From Mesorhizobium waimense (GTDB lineage Bacteria > Pseudomonadota > Alphaproteobacteria > Rhizobiales > Rhizobiaceae), in assembly GCF_003601975.1 (NCBI RefSeq), contig NZ_QZWZ01000007.1, forward strand, positions 1-64,000: 64,000 bases of DNA. Direction: 5' to 3'. Of this stretch, positions 44,275 through 51,807 are shown piece after piece; positions within the stretch are counted from its first letter, which is position 1; every line of letters begins with the position of its first letter. The notes below the pieces were generated by a model. The model saw only the letters and a program-made list of their open reading frames with translations. It was not told the origin of the DNA and did no database searches. The position numbers were made by a program, and so were the translations under genes.

Positions 44275-46329
44275 CTACCGCATCGCAGCGGCGATATTTC
44301 CGCCATCGACCGTCGTCACGTCGGCGGTGGTGCGTTCGGCCAGCGCCTGGTGCAGGAAGGCCTGAGCGACGTCCTCGGCCGTCACCTCCTGTCCGAGCAG
44401 ATTGCCGGACATGTATTCCTTCTCCGACACGCCGCGCGCGCCCGAGCGGCTGGCGATCATGGCGTCGGTCAAGAGCCCCGAGCGGATGCGGTCGGCATTG
44501 ACCGCGTTGGAGCGGATGCCCTGCGCGCCGTAGTCGAGCGCGTATTGCCTGGACAGGAACAGCGTCGCCGCCTTGGGGATGCCATAGGCGCCGAACTTCG
44601 GACCCGGATTGACCGCCTGCTTGGAGGTGTTGAACAAGAGCACGCCGCCGGTGCCCTGTTCCAGCATGATGCGCACGGCGTTCTGCGCTGCCGACTGGTG
44701 GGCGAAGAAATTGAGCTCGAAACTCTTGCGCAGCAGGGCGTCGTCGAGGTCGCCGATCCGGCCTTCCCAGGCCGCACCGGCATTGGAGACCAGTATGTCG
44801 AGGCCACCGAAGACGGCGACGGCCTTGTCGAAGGCGGCGCGCAACTCGGTCGCATTGGTGATGTCGGCGCCGACGCCGATCGAACCGTTTCCGGCCTTCT
44901 TCGCCGCTTCCGAAGCCTTCACCGGATCGAGATCGACGATGACGGTATGCGCCCCATTGTCGGCGAACAGTTTTGCTGTGGCAGCACCAATCGCGCCGGC
45001 GCCGCCGGTGACCAGCAGCACCTGGCCGGTCAGCGGCTTCGGCTTGTTCGAGGCAAGCTTAGCCTGCTCCAGCGACCAGTATTCGAGCGGGAACAAATCG
45101 GCCTTCGACAGCGGGTGGAAATGGCCGACGGCTTCGGCGCCGCGCACCGCCTCGATCCACATCTCGCCGACATCGGAAGCGATCCTGGCGTCCTTCAGCG
45201 TGCGGCCATGGCCGAACATGCCGAGGCCCGGCACCAGCGTCAGCCGCGGCATCGGGTCGAGCATGGTGCGCTTGACGTCGTCCAGCGCGTCATTGGTCTC
45301 GAAATAGGCGCGATAATCCTTGGCGAAGGTCTCGACATGGCTGCGGATGACCGCCTTGTAGTCGCCGATCTTGTCGGCATCGGGCGCCGGCACCGCCATT
45401 GGCCCGGTCTTGATGCGGATCGACAGATCCGGCGTCGAGACGCCGCACCCGGCATAGTCGGCGATCTTGGCCGAGTTGATGAAATCGACGATCGCATCCG
45501 AAGTGCGGAAGTCGCTGATCATGCGATCGAAGCGGCCTTCGCCGCGCGCCACCGCCACCGCGCCACGCAGCATCGGCGCGATGTCCTGCGGCTTGGCCAG
45601 TTGTGCCGGCAGCGCTGCCTTTTCGCTGCGCGGCTTGCCGTGCTTCGCGACATAATCCTCGGCGACATTCACATAATGGATCATCCGGTCGTAGGCTTGC
45701 CTGGCGTCGTCGCCGAAGGTGAAGATGCCATGCTTGTCGAGGATCAGGCCCTCGACGCTCGGGTCGGCGTCGAAGACGTCGCCCGCCGCCTTTGCCAGGT
45801 CGAAGCCCGGCATGATGTAAGGCACGTAGCCCATCTTTTCGCCGAACACCTTCCGCACCAGCGGCTCGCTGTCTTCCTGGTCGACGATGGCGAGGATCGC
45901 GGTGGAGTGCGTGTGGTCGACGAATTTGTGCGGCAGGAAGGCGTGCAGCAGGGTCTCGACCGACGGGTTAGGCGAGGCGGGGTCGATGAGGTTTGCCCGC
46001 TGCAGCGCGACCATGTCCTCGTCGCCGAGTTTGTTCAGCGCCCGCGCCTTGATAAGCGCGCCCATCTTCACCGCCGGCAGGCCCTGCGGCTCGATGACGG
46101 CCATGTCCCAGCCGCTGCCCTTGACGCAGAGCACATCCCACTCGTCGCCGACGAGGTCGGTGGCCTTGGTCTTGCAGGACGTGTTGCCGCCGCCATGCAG
46201 CACGAGGCGCGGCTCGCCGCCGAGCAGGCGCGTCGTGTAGACGCGCAGCGCCAGATCGCGGCTGACGCCCTTCTTGGCATAGTCGGCAACCATTTTTTCG
46301 GCGTCGCCGTCATTCCACAAATTCTTCAT
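44275..46329 (-). CDS. rhaD: Bifunctional class II aldolase/short-chain alcohol dehydrogenase (RhaD type)
   Basis: A 684-residue fusion. Residues 1 to about 420 form a rhamnulose-phosphate-aldolase-like class II domain (VLHGGGNTSCKTKA, DHTHSTAILAIVD, GLILDKHGIFTFG with metal-binding His residues). From about 430 a short-chain dehydrogenase begins: VLLVTGGAGAIGAATAKLFADNG (NAD site), ILVSNAG, and the catalytic YGIPK. In rhizobia RhaD cleaves L-rhamnulose 1-phosphate to DHAP and L-lactaldehyde and oxidises the aldehyde to lactate. The usual partners (rhaI, rhaK, rha transporter) are absent here, so the substrate may be a related 6-deoxy or other sugar phosphate. The start ATG at 46329 has only a weak ribosome-binding site. 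A SorC regulator lies upstream. Confidence 0.82.
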   Translation of the reverse strand: MKNLWNDGDAEKMVADYAKKGVSRDLALRVYTTRLLGGEPRLVLHGGGNTSCKTKATDLVGDEWDVLCVKGSGWDMAVIEPQGLPAVKMGALIKARALNKLGDEDMVALQRANLIDPASPNPSVETLLHAFLPHKFVDHTHSTAILAIVDQEDSEPLVRKVFGEKMGYVPYIMPGFDLAKAAGDVFDADPSVEGLILDKHGIFTFGDDARQAYDRMIHYVNVAEDYVAKHGKPRSEKAALPAQLAKPQDIAPMLRGAVAVARGEGRFDRMISDFRTSDAIVDFINSAKIADYAGCGVSTPDLSIRIKTGPMAVPAPDADKIGDYKAVIRSHVETFAKDYRAYFETNDALDDVKRTMLDPMPRLTLVPGLGMFGHGRTLKDARIASDVGEMWIEAVRGAEAVGHFHPLSKADLFPLEYWSLEQAKLASNKPKPLTGQVLLVTGGAGAIGAATAKLFADNGAHTVIVDLDPVKASEAAKKAGNGSIGVGADITNATELRAAFDKAVAVFGGLDILVSNAGAAWEGRIGDLDDALLRKSFELNFFAHQSAAQNAVRIMLEQGTGGVLLFNTSKQAVNPGPKFGAYGIPKAATLFLSRQYALDYGAQGIRSNAVNADRIRSGLLTDAMIASRSGARGVSEKEYMSGNLLGQEVTAEDVAQAFLHQALAERTTADVTTVDGGNIAAAMR

Positions 46330-46422
46330 TTCGCTTCGTCCGCTTTGCTGTCTTTGGTTGCTGTGAACAGGAATGCCGCGACGCTTTGATGACAATGCGC
46401 CGGCGGCAAGGATTGTGACTTT

Positions 46423-47388
46423 CTAGGAGGCCTTTTCGGTCGCCGCTCCCGCGTGCTCCAGCAGCCGCTTCGCCATGCGCGCGCCGACCACCAGATGCGT
46501 GCAGAGCCCGCCGGCGAGGGCAGCGAGCAGCGGTTCGAACTTGCTGTCCTCCTGCACCACCATCAGGCGCTTTTCGATCTGGCGCAGCGACGACAGCGCC
46601 GCCGAGATGACGCGGCGATTGTAGCTGCAGTCGAGCGCCTTGCCGCTGGCGTCGATGATCTGCCCGGCGATGACGCCAGCCGCACCCGCCTCGCGCAGTA
46701 AAGCCATCTCTCCGACGCTCAGCGCGCCGCATTTGACGACATGGCTGTCGGCATCGACTGTGCCGACCGAATAGAGCGCGAGATCGCAGTCGCTTATCCC
46801 GGACAATTGCTCGCGGATCACCGGCTCGGCGCGCAAGCCATGCGCCAGCGCTTCGGTCGTCAGCACCAGCGGCGCGTAGAAATTCAGTCCCTTGGCGTTG
46901 AGCCGGCGCGCGATTTCCATCGTGCACTGGTCCGGCCGGTAAGAATAGGGCGCGCCGAGATTGCCGCAGAGCTGCACCACGGTGACGTCCTGAAGATCGG
47001 CATACGACATGATGTCGGCGATGGTGTAGATGGTTCGGCCCCAGGCGACGCCGATGCGGTCGCCCTTCCTGACCAGTTCGAGAAAGACGCTCGCCGCCAG
47101 CACGGCGATGTCGGTCGATGGATCGATGACATAGTCGTTTTCCGGCGCGATCCAGACGGCATCGAGGCTCAAGGCGTCCTCGAGCCGGCGCGCCATGACG
47201 TCGTCGGTGAAGAGCTGGGTCGAGGTCGAGATGTTGACGATGCCGGTCTCGCGCGCCTTGCGCAGATACATGGCGACCGAAGCGCGGGAAATGTTGAGTT
47301 GGCTGGCCACCTGGTCCTGTCGCAGGCCGTGGGCATAGTAGAGCCATGCGGCCTTGTGGATAAGCTGTTCTGCCGGTCGGATCGCCAT
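46423..47388 (-). CDS. SorC-family sugar-binding transcriptional regulator
   Basis: A 321-residue regulator with an N-terminal helix-turn-helix (AAWLYYAHGLRQDQVASQLNISRASVAMYLRKARE) and a SorC effector domain (GDRIGVAWGRTIYTIAD, VTVVQLCGNLGAPYSYRPDQC). The ATG at 47388 with GGAGGAG five bases upstream is preferred over a longer frame. It precedes the RhaD-type gene by 93 bp on the same strand and probably controls it. It differs clearly from the SorC protein at 17803. Rhizobial rhamnose genes are normally under a DeoR-type regulator, so a SorC partner is a hint that this aldolase serves another sugar. EryD itself is also of this family. Confidence 0.83.
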   Translation of the reverse strand: MAIRPAEQLIHKAAWLYYAHGLRQDQVASQLNISRASVAMYLRKARETGIVNISTSTQLFTDDVMARRLEDALSLDAVWIAPENDYVIDPSTDIAVLAASVFLELVRKGDRIGVAWGRTIYTIADIMSYADLQDVTVVQLCGNLGAPYSYRPDQCTMEIARRLNAKGLNFYAPLVLTTEALAHGLRAEPVIREQLSGISDCDLALYSVGTVDADSHVVKCGALSVGEMALLREAGAAGVIAGQIIDASGKALDCSYNRRVISAALSSLRQIEKRLMVVQEDSKFEPLLAALAGGLCTHLVVGARMAKRLLEHAGAATEKAS

Positions 47389-47561
47389 GCCATCTCCTCC
47401 GCTGACATTATTCACGGCTCTCGACAAAAGTCAAATTGAGCGCACGCGATGCTCGTTCGCCCGCTGAATCTGGATCATCATTGTGCCAAATGCACCCTGT
47501 CGTGGCATCGTTGGTGGTGACGCGGCGCGAGGCCTGTGATTAGAAAGTCGATAATGGACAT

Positions 47562-47667
47562 TACAGCGCCGCGCGTCCTTTCGGACGCGCAAAGGACGCT
47601 GTAACACTTTGATCTTGCGCATGATCCTTTCCGAAAATCGATTCCGATTTTCGGGGTCATGCGCTAG
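47562..47667. repeat. Double-hairpin rhizobial intergenic repeat
   Basis: Hairpin one: TACAGCG (47562-47568) with CGCTGTA (47597-47603), enclosing GCGCGTCC/GGACGCGC (47571-47578, 47583-47590). Hairpin two: GCGCATGA (47617-47624) with TCATGCGC (47657-47664), enclosing CCGAAAATCG/CGATTTTCGG (47631-47640, 47645-47654). The unit ends in CTAG one base before the ribosome-binding site of the acyl-CoA synthetase gene. Similar two-part palindromes recur between genes in rhizobial genomes. The rest of the 290-bp gap (47389-47561) shows no gene. Confidence 0.7.
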
Positions 47668-47678
47668 GGGAGGACGGG

Positions 47679-49319
47679 ATGGGCAATCCCTACGAACAGG
47701 ATCTCGACAGGAACGCCGCCAACCACCAGCCGCTGACGCCGCTCACCTATCTGGAGCGCGCGGCCAGGACATATCCCGACCATATCGCCATCATCCATGG
47801 CAGCCAGCGCATCGCCTATCGTGATTTCTGGCGGCGCTCGCTGAAGCTCGCCTCGGCGCTCTCGAAGCGCGGCATCGGCAAAAGCGATACGGTGACCGTG
47901 ATGCTCTCCAACACGCCGCCGATGCTGGAAGCGCATTTCGGTGTGCCGATGACCAAAGCGGTGCTCCATTCGCTCAATACCCGCCTCGATGCGGCGGTGA
48001 TTGCCTTCCAGCTCGACCATGCCGAGACGAAAGTCCTCATCGTCGACCGCGAATTTTCCAGCGTCCTCAAGGAGGCCCTGGCGCTGGCCAAGGCCAGGCC
48101 GCTGGTCATCGACTATGACGATCCGGACTATGCCACTGATGCTCCCTATCCGAAGGGCGAGCGCATCGGCTCGCTCGACTATGAGGCGTTCGTCGCCGGC
48201 GGCGACGAGGATTTCGGCTGGTCGATGCCCGATGACGAATGGGATGCCATCTCGCTCAATTACACCTCGGGCACGACCGGCAATCCCAAGGGTGTCGTCT
48301 ACCACCATCGCGGCGCGGCGTTGATGGCCTACACCAACACCATCCATGCCGGCATGGCCAAGCACGCGGTGTATCTGTGGACGCTGCCGATGTTCCACTG
48401 CAATGGCTGGTGCTTTCCCTGGACGCTGGCCGTGCAGGCCGGCACCCATGTCTGCCTGCGCTGGGTACGGCCGAAGCCGATCTACGATGCGATTGCCGAT
48501 CATGGCGTCACCCATCTCTGCGGCGCGCCGGTCGTCATGTCGGTGCTGATCAACGCGAAGGTCGAGGACAAGCGCGAATTCCCGCAGTCCGTCACCTTCA
48601 ACACGGCCGCCGCACCGCCGCCCGAAGCCGTGCTGTCGGGCATGGCCGATGCCGGCTTTGCCGTTACCCATCTCTACGGCCTGACCGAGACCTACGGTCC
48701 GGCGGTCGTCAACGAATGGCACAATGAGTGGGATCAGCTTGAAAAGGGCCCGAGGACGGCGAAGAAGGCGCGGCAGGGCGTGCGCTATGCCGCGCTCGAG
48801 GGCCTGACCGTCATGAACCCCGAGACGATGATGGAAACGCCGGCCGACGGCGAGACCATCGGCGAGGTCATGTTCCGCGGCAACATCGTCATGAAAGGCT
48901 ATCTGAAGAACCGCAAGGCAACCGACGAGGCCTTCGCCGGTGGCTGGTTCCACTCGGGCGATCTCGGCGTCATGCACGCTGATGGCTATATCCAGCTCAA
49001 GGACCGCTCCAAGGACATCATCATTTCCGGCGGCGAGAACATCTCCTCGATCGAGGTCGAGGACGCACTCTACAAGCATCCCGCCGTCGCCTCCTGCGGC
49101 GTCGTCGCCCGGGCCGACGACAAATGGGGCGAGGTGCCGGTCGCCTATGTCGAGCTGAAGCCCGCCAAGACGGCGACCGAGGCCGAGATCATCGACCACT
49201 GCCGTGCCTTGCTTGCCCGCTTCAAGGTGCCGAAGGCGGTGATCTTCGCCGAGATCCCCAAGACCTCGACAGGGAAGATCCAGAAATTTCGGCTGCGGGA
49301 GATGGCTAAGGGGGCGTGA
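47679..49319 (+). CDS. Acyl-CoA synthetase (AMP-forming), PRK08162/DmdB-like
   Basis: A 546-residue adenylate-forming enzyme. The AMP-binding signature is LNYTSGTTGNPKGVVYHH (near 195), then VTHLYGLTETYGPAVV, GWFHSGDLGVMHADGYI and the C-terminal lysine region KTSTGKIQKFRLRE. It activates a carboxylic acid with ATP and CoA. The sequence type is a medium/short-chain acyl-CoA synthetase that also includes 3-methylmercaptopropionyl-CoA ligases (DmdB), so either fatty acids or a methylthio acid could be the substrate; this cannot be decided by eye. It is monocistronic. GGGGAGG lies just upstream of the ATG, right after an intergenic repeat. Confidence 0.85.
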   Translation: MGNPYEQDLDRNAANHQPLTPLTYLERAARTYPDHIAIIHGSQRIAYRDFWRRSLKLASALSKRGIGKSDTVTVMLSNTPPMLEAHFGVPMTKAVLHSLNTRLDAAVIAFQLDHAETKVLIVDREFSSVLKEALALAKARPLVIDYDDPDYATDAPYPKGERIGSLDYEAFVAGGDEDFGWSMPDDEWDAISLNYTSGTTGNPKGVVYHHRGAALMAYTNTIHAGMAKHAVYLWTLPMFHCNGWCFPWTLAVQAGTHVCLRWVRPKPIYDAIADHGVTHLCGAPVVMSVLINAKVEDKREFPQSVTFNTAAAPPPEAVLSGMADAGFAVTHLYGLTETYGPAVVNEWHNEWDQLEKGPRTAKKARQGVRYAALEGLTVMNPETMMETPADGETIGEVMFRGNIVMKGYLKNRKATDEAFAGGWFHSGDLGVMHADGYIQLKDRSKDIIISGGENISSIEVEDALYKHPAVASCGVVARADDKWGEVPVAYVELKPAKTATEAEIIDHCRALLARFKVPKAVIFAEIPKTSTGKIQKFRLREMAKGA

Positions 49320-49341
49320 ACTGCACGCGGCCTTCGCGACT

Positions 49342-49566
49342 TCGTCATCCCAGGGCGGAGCAGGAGCGAAGCGACGTCGCGGAGACCCTGGGATCCATGC
49401 CGTGACCTGGCGGCAGTGCGCCGAGGGTGGAGAACGGCTTGCCACTGGTGTAGGCCGCTGATCGTTGTAACTTCTTGATCCGCTGCATTATTCGATTGAT
49501 GTATGGGCATGGATCCTAGGGTCTACGCCGCGTCGCTACGCTCCTTGCTTCGCCCTAGGATGACGA
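49342..49566. repeat. Long inverted-repeat element (about 60-bp arms)
   Basis: The left arm (49342-49401, TCGTCATCCCAGGGCGGAGC to GATCCATGCC) matches the reverse complement of the right arm (49506-49566, GGCATGGATCCTAGGGTCTA to GGATGACGA) over nearly its whole length with scattered differences. About 104 bp lie between the arms with no ORF. The organisation is that of a MITE-like or palindromic repeat. The gap from 49320 to 49660 contains no gene. Confidence 0.65.
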
Positions 49567-49660
49567 CGGAGATAAGCGCCATCGCCAATCTCGGGCGTGC
49601 GCCCTTACCCTCGTCACTGTCACCATTTGTCACCAATTATACGCGTACGTCGAATCCGCG

Positions 49661-49709
49661 TTGACATCTCACGAATTTCGATTTATGACTGATGAAAATT
49701 GAAATTCGT
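49661..49709 (+). promoter_or_regulatory. Promoter with overlapping operator for tetR-RND operon
   Basis: TTGACA (49661-49666), a 17-base spacer and TATGAC (49684-49689) make a near-consensus sigma-70 promoter. Across it lies an inverted repeat: ACGAATTTC (49671-49679) exactly matches GAAATTCGT (49701-49709), and similarity extends inward (ATTT/AAAT). A TetR dimer there would cover the -10 box and block transcription. The tetR ATG is at 49733. Confidence 0.75.
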
Positions 49710-49732
49710 CACTCGTAATTTGACAGAGAGCC

Positions 49733-50341
49733 ATGCCCGAGACCGCAAACATCGTGGCCGATCCGACCCGCCAGGAGAATGTCACCCGCATTCTCGACTG
49801 CGCCGAACGCCTGTTCCGCCACTATGGCTACGGCAAGACCAATGTCGCCGACATTGCGCGCGAGCTCGGCATGTCGCCGGCCAACATCTATCGCTTCTTT
49901 GCCTCCAAGGTCGAAATCCACCAGGCCGTCTGCGGCCGGATGCTCGGCGCCAGCTACAAGATGGCCTACGAGATTTCCCGCCTGCCGATCAGCGCCGAGG
50001 AGCGGCTGCGCCGTTACGTGCATGCGCAATACAAGATGACGATGGAAGTCATGCTCGACGACCAGAAGGTGCATGAGATGGTCATCGTCGCCCTCGAGCG
50101 CGACTGGGGCGTCATCGACAAGCATGTCGACAGCATCCACGATCTGTTCGCGGAGGTGATCCGCGACGGCATCAAAGCCGGCGAGTTTGCCGAGCAGGAT
50201 CCGGTGATCGCGTCGCGCTGCTTCGGCGCCGCCACCGTCATCCTGTGCCATCCGCAGATGGTGGCGCAATGTCTTGCCAAGACCAACCGGGCGATGCCCG
50301 ACGACCTCATCGATTACGCGATCAAGGCCTTGAAGAAATAA
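49733..50341 (+). CDS. TetR-family transcriptional regulator of an RND efflux operon
   Basis: A 202-residue repressor. The helix-turn-helix spans about 17-60 (VTRILDCAERLFRHYGYGKTNVADIARELGMSPANIYRFFASK) and the C-terminal ligand domain is all helical. It is the first gene of a tetR, membrane fusion protein, RND pump set, 54 bp before the second gene, and an operator-like palindrome overlaps its promoter, so autorepression with release by a pump substrate is likely. The inducer is unknown. Confidence 0.88.
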   Translation: MPETANIVADPTRQENVTRILDCAERLFRHYGYGKTNVADIARELGMSPANIYRFFASKVEIHQAVCGRMLGASYKMAYEISRLPISAEERLRRYVHAQYKMTMEVMLDDQKVHEMVIVALERDWGVIDKHVDSIHDLFAEVIRDGIKAGEFAEQDPVIASRCFGAATVILCHPQMVAQCLAKTNRAMPDDLIDYAIKALKK

Positions 50342-50395
50342 CCGCCGCCCGCCGGGCGCCGGAAGACAGTTCATCTCCAGTTTGGGAGTACTAAA

Positions 50396-51553
50396 GTGTC
50401 TTTGTCCAATTCCATCATGAGCAGGCTTCCGGCAGTCGGTCCGGCCGTGCTCGTCGTCGCGGTGCTCGGGCTTGCCGGCTGCAGCCAGGAAAAGGCCGAA
50501 GTCAAGGATATCATCCGGCCGGTCAAGGTAGTCGAGATCGGTCAGGCGCAAACCACCCGAGAGCTCGACTATTCCGGCTCGGTGCGCGCCCGTACCGAGA
50601 TGAACCTCAGCTTCCGGGTCGCCGGCAAGGTTACCGAGCGCCTCGTCGATATCGGCCAGCATGTGACTTCGGGCGATGAGCTGGCCCGCATCGACCCTTC
50701 CGACTACGACTTGTCGGTCAAGAGTGCGGCGGCGAGCCTCGATGCCGCCGAGCGGCAGGTCGAGACAGTCGATCTGACCAAGAAGCGCGCCGAGCAGCTC
50801 TACGCCAAGAACTTCGCGTCGAAGTCGCAGCTCGAACAGGCGACGCTGACCTACAACCAGGCGGTGGCGACGCGCGATGCCGCCCGCTCGACCCTTGCCC
50901 AGGCCCGAAACCAAGTCGGCTATACCGATCTCAAGGCAAGCCAGGACGGCATCGTCACCAATGTCAGCGCCGATGTCGGCCAGGTGGTCGGCGCCGGCAC
51001 GCCGGTCATGACGGTCGCCGTCGACGGCGAGAAGGAAGTGCTGATCGCCGTTCCGGAAATGGATATCGCCGAATTCAAGCCGGGCAAGGACGTCAAGGCG
51101 AGCTTCTGGTCGGACGATGCGCTGACGCTTGCCGGCAAGGTCCGCGAGGTTGCCGGCAGCGCCGATCCGCAGTCGCGCACCTTTGCCGTTCGCGTCTCGC
51201 TGCCCAACGATCCGCGAGTGCTGCTTGGCATGACCGCCAATATCGAGGCCTCGGTGGCGAGCCGGCAGCAAATGGTGTCGGTCCCGCTCAGCGCGCTCGC
51301 CGAGCAGGACGGCCAGAAGATCGTCTGGACCGTCGACCGCACCAGCGAGACGGTGCATCCGCGCCCGGTCAAGGTCGGAGACTTCACCGCCGACGGCGTC
51401 AATGTCGCCGACGGGTTGAAGCAGGGCGACGTGGTGGTTGCCGCCGGCACGCAGTTCATGACCGAGAATCTGAAGGTCAAGCTCTCCGGCGATGCAGCGC
51501 AGCAGGCCGCCTCGGCGGAGAATGATGGCGAGATCACCAGCAGCCTGCGCTGA
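50396..51553 (+). CDS. RND efflux membrane fusion protein (periplasmic adaptor), lipoprotein
   Basis: A 385-residue adaptor of the HlyD/AcrA family. The start is GTG at 50396 with GGGAG seven bases upstream. The signal peptide ends in a lipobox, LAGC (about residue 27-30), so it is a lipoprotein anchored to the inner membrane. The lipoyl-like domain is split around a helical hairpin (AAASLDAAERQVETVDLTKKRAEQL), and GQVVGAGTPVMTVAVDGEKEVLIAVPE marks the second half. It links the RND pump to an outer-membrane channel; no outer-membrane factor gene is in the operon. Confidence 0.9.
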   Translation: MSLSNSIMSRLPAVGPAVLVVAVLGLAGCSQEKAEVKDIIRPVKVVEIGQAQTTRELDYSGSVRARTEMNLSFRVAGKVTERLVDIGQHVTSGDELARIDPSDYDLSVKSAAASLDAAERQVETVDLTKKRAEQLYAKNFASKSQLEQATLTYNQAVATRDAARSTLAQARNQVGYTDLKASQDGIVTNVSADVGQVVGAGTPVMTVAVDGEKEVLIAVPEMDIAEFKPGKDVKASFWSDDALTLAGKVREVAGSADPQSRTFAVRVSLPNDPRVLLGMTANIEASVASRQQMVSVPLSALAEQDGQKIVWTVDRTSETVHPRPVKVGDFTADGVNVADGLKQGDVVVAAGTQFMTENLKVKLSGDAAQQAASAENDGEITSSLR

Positions 51554-51619
51554 AGCCAGGCGAAATGAAAGCCCACTTGTCATCACCTTAGGCGCAAGCC
51601 GCGAGGTCTGGTGGGTCAC

Positions 51620-51740
51620 GGTTTCCGGGCGACGAGTGCCCGATTGTCGAGACGTCAGGTCGATGTAACCCCCACATCCGTCCTCGCGTCCCACCGCGAC
51701 GAGTGTCTCTCCGCTCGGAAAGCCTCGTCGCCCGGAAGCC
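51620..51740 (+). other. Large stem in the gap between adaptor and pump genes
   Basis: GGTTTCCGGGCGACGAG (51620-51636) pairs with CTCGTCGCCCGGAAGCC (51724-51740), one G-T at the end region, enclosing 87 bases. The gap of 254 bp (51554-51807) is unusually long inside an operon and has no convincing ORF. The structure may act as an attenuator or stabiliser, or be an inserted repeat. Confidence 0.45.
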
Positions 51741-51807
51741 AGCATCGGAAATTCCGTGAGCATGCCGCGCGCATGCGCCGACAATCAATTGGATTGGACT
51801 GACGCCG

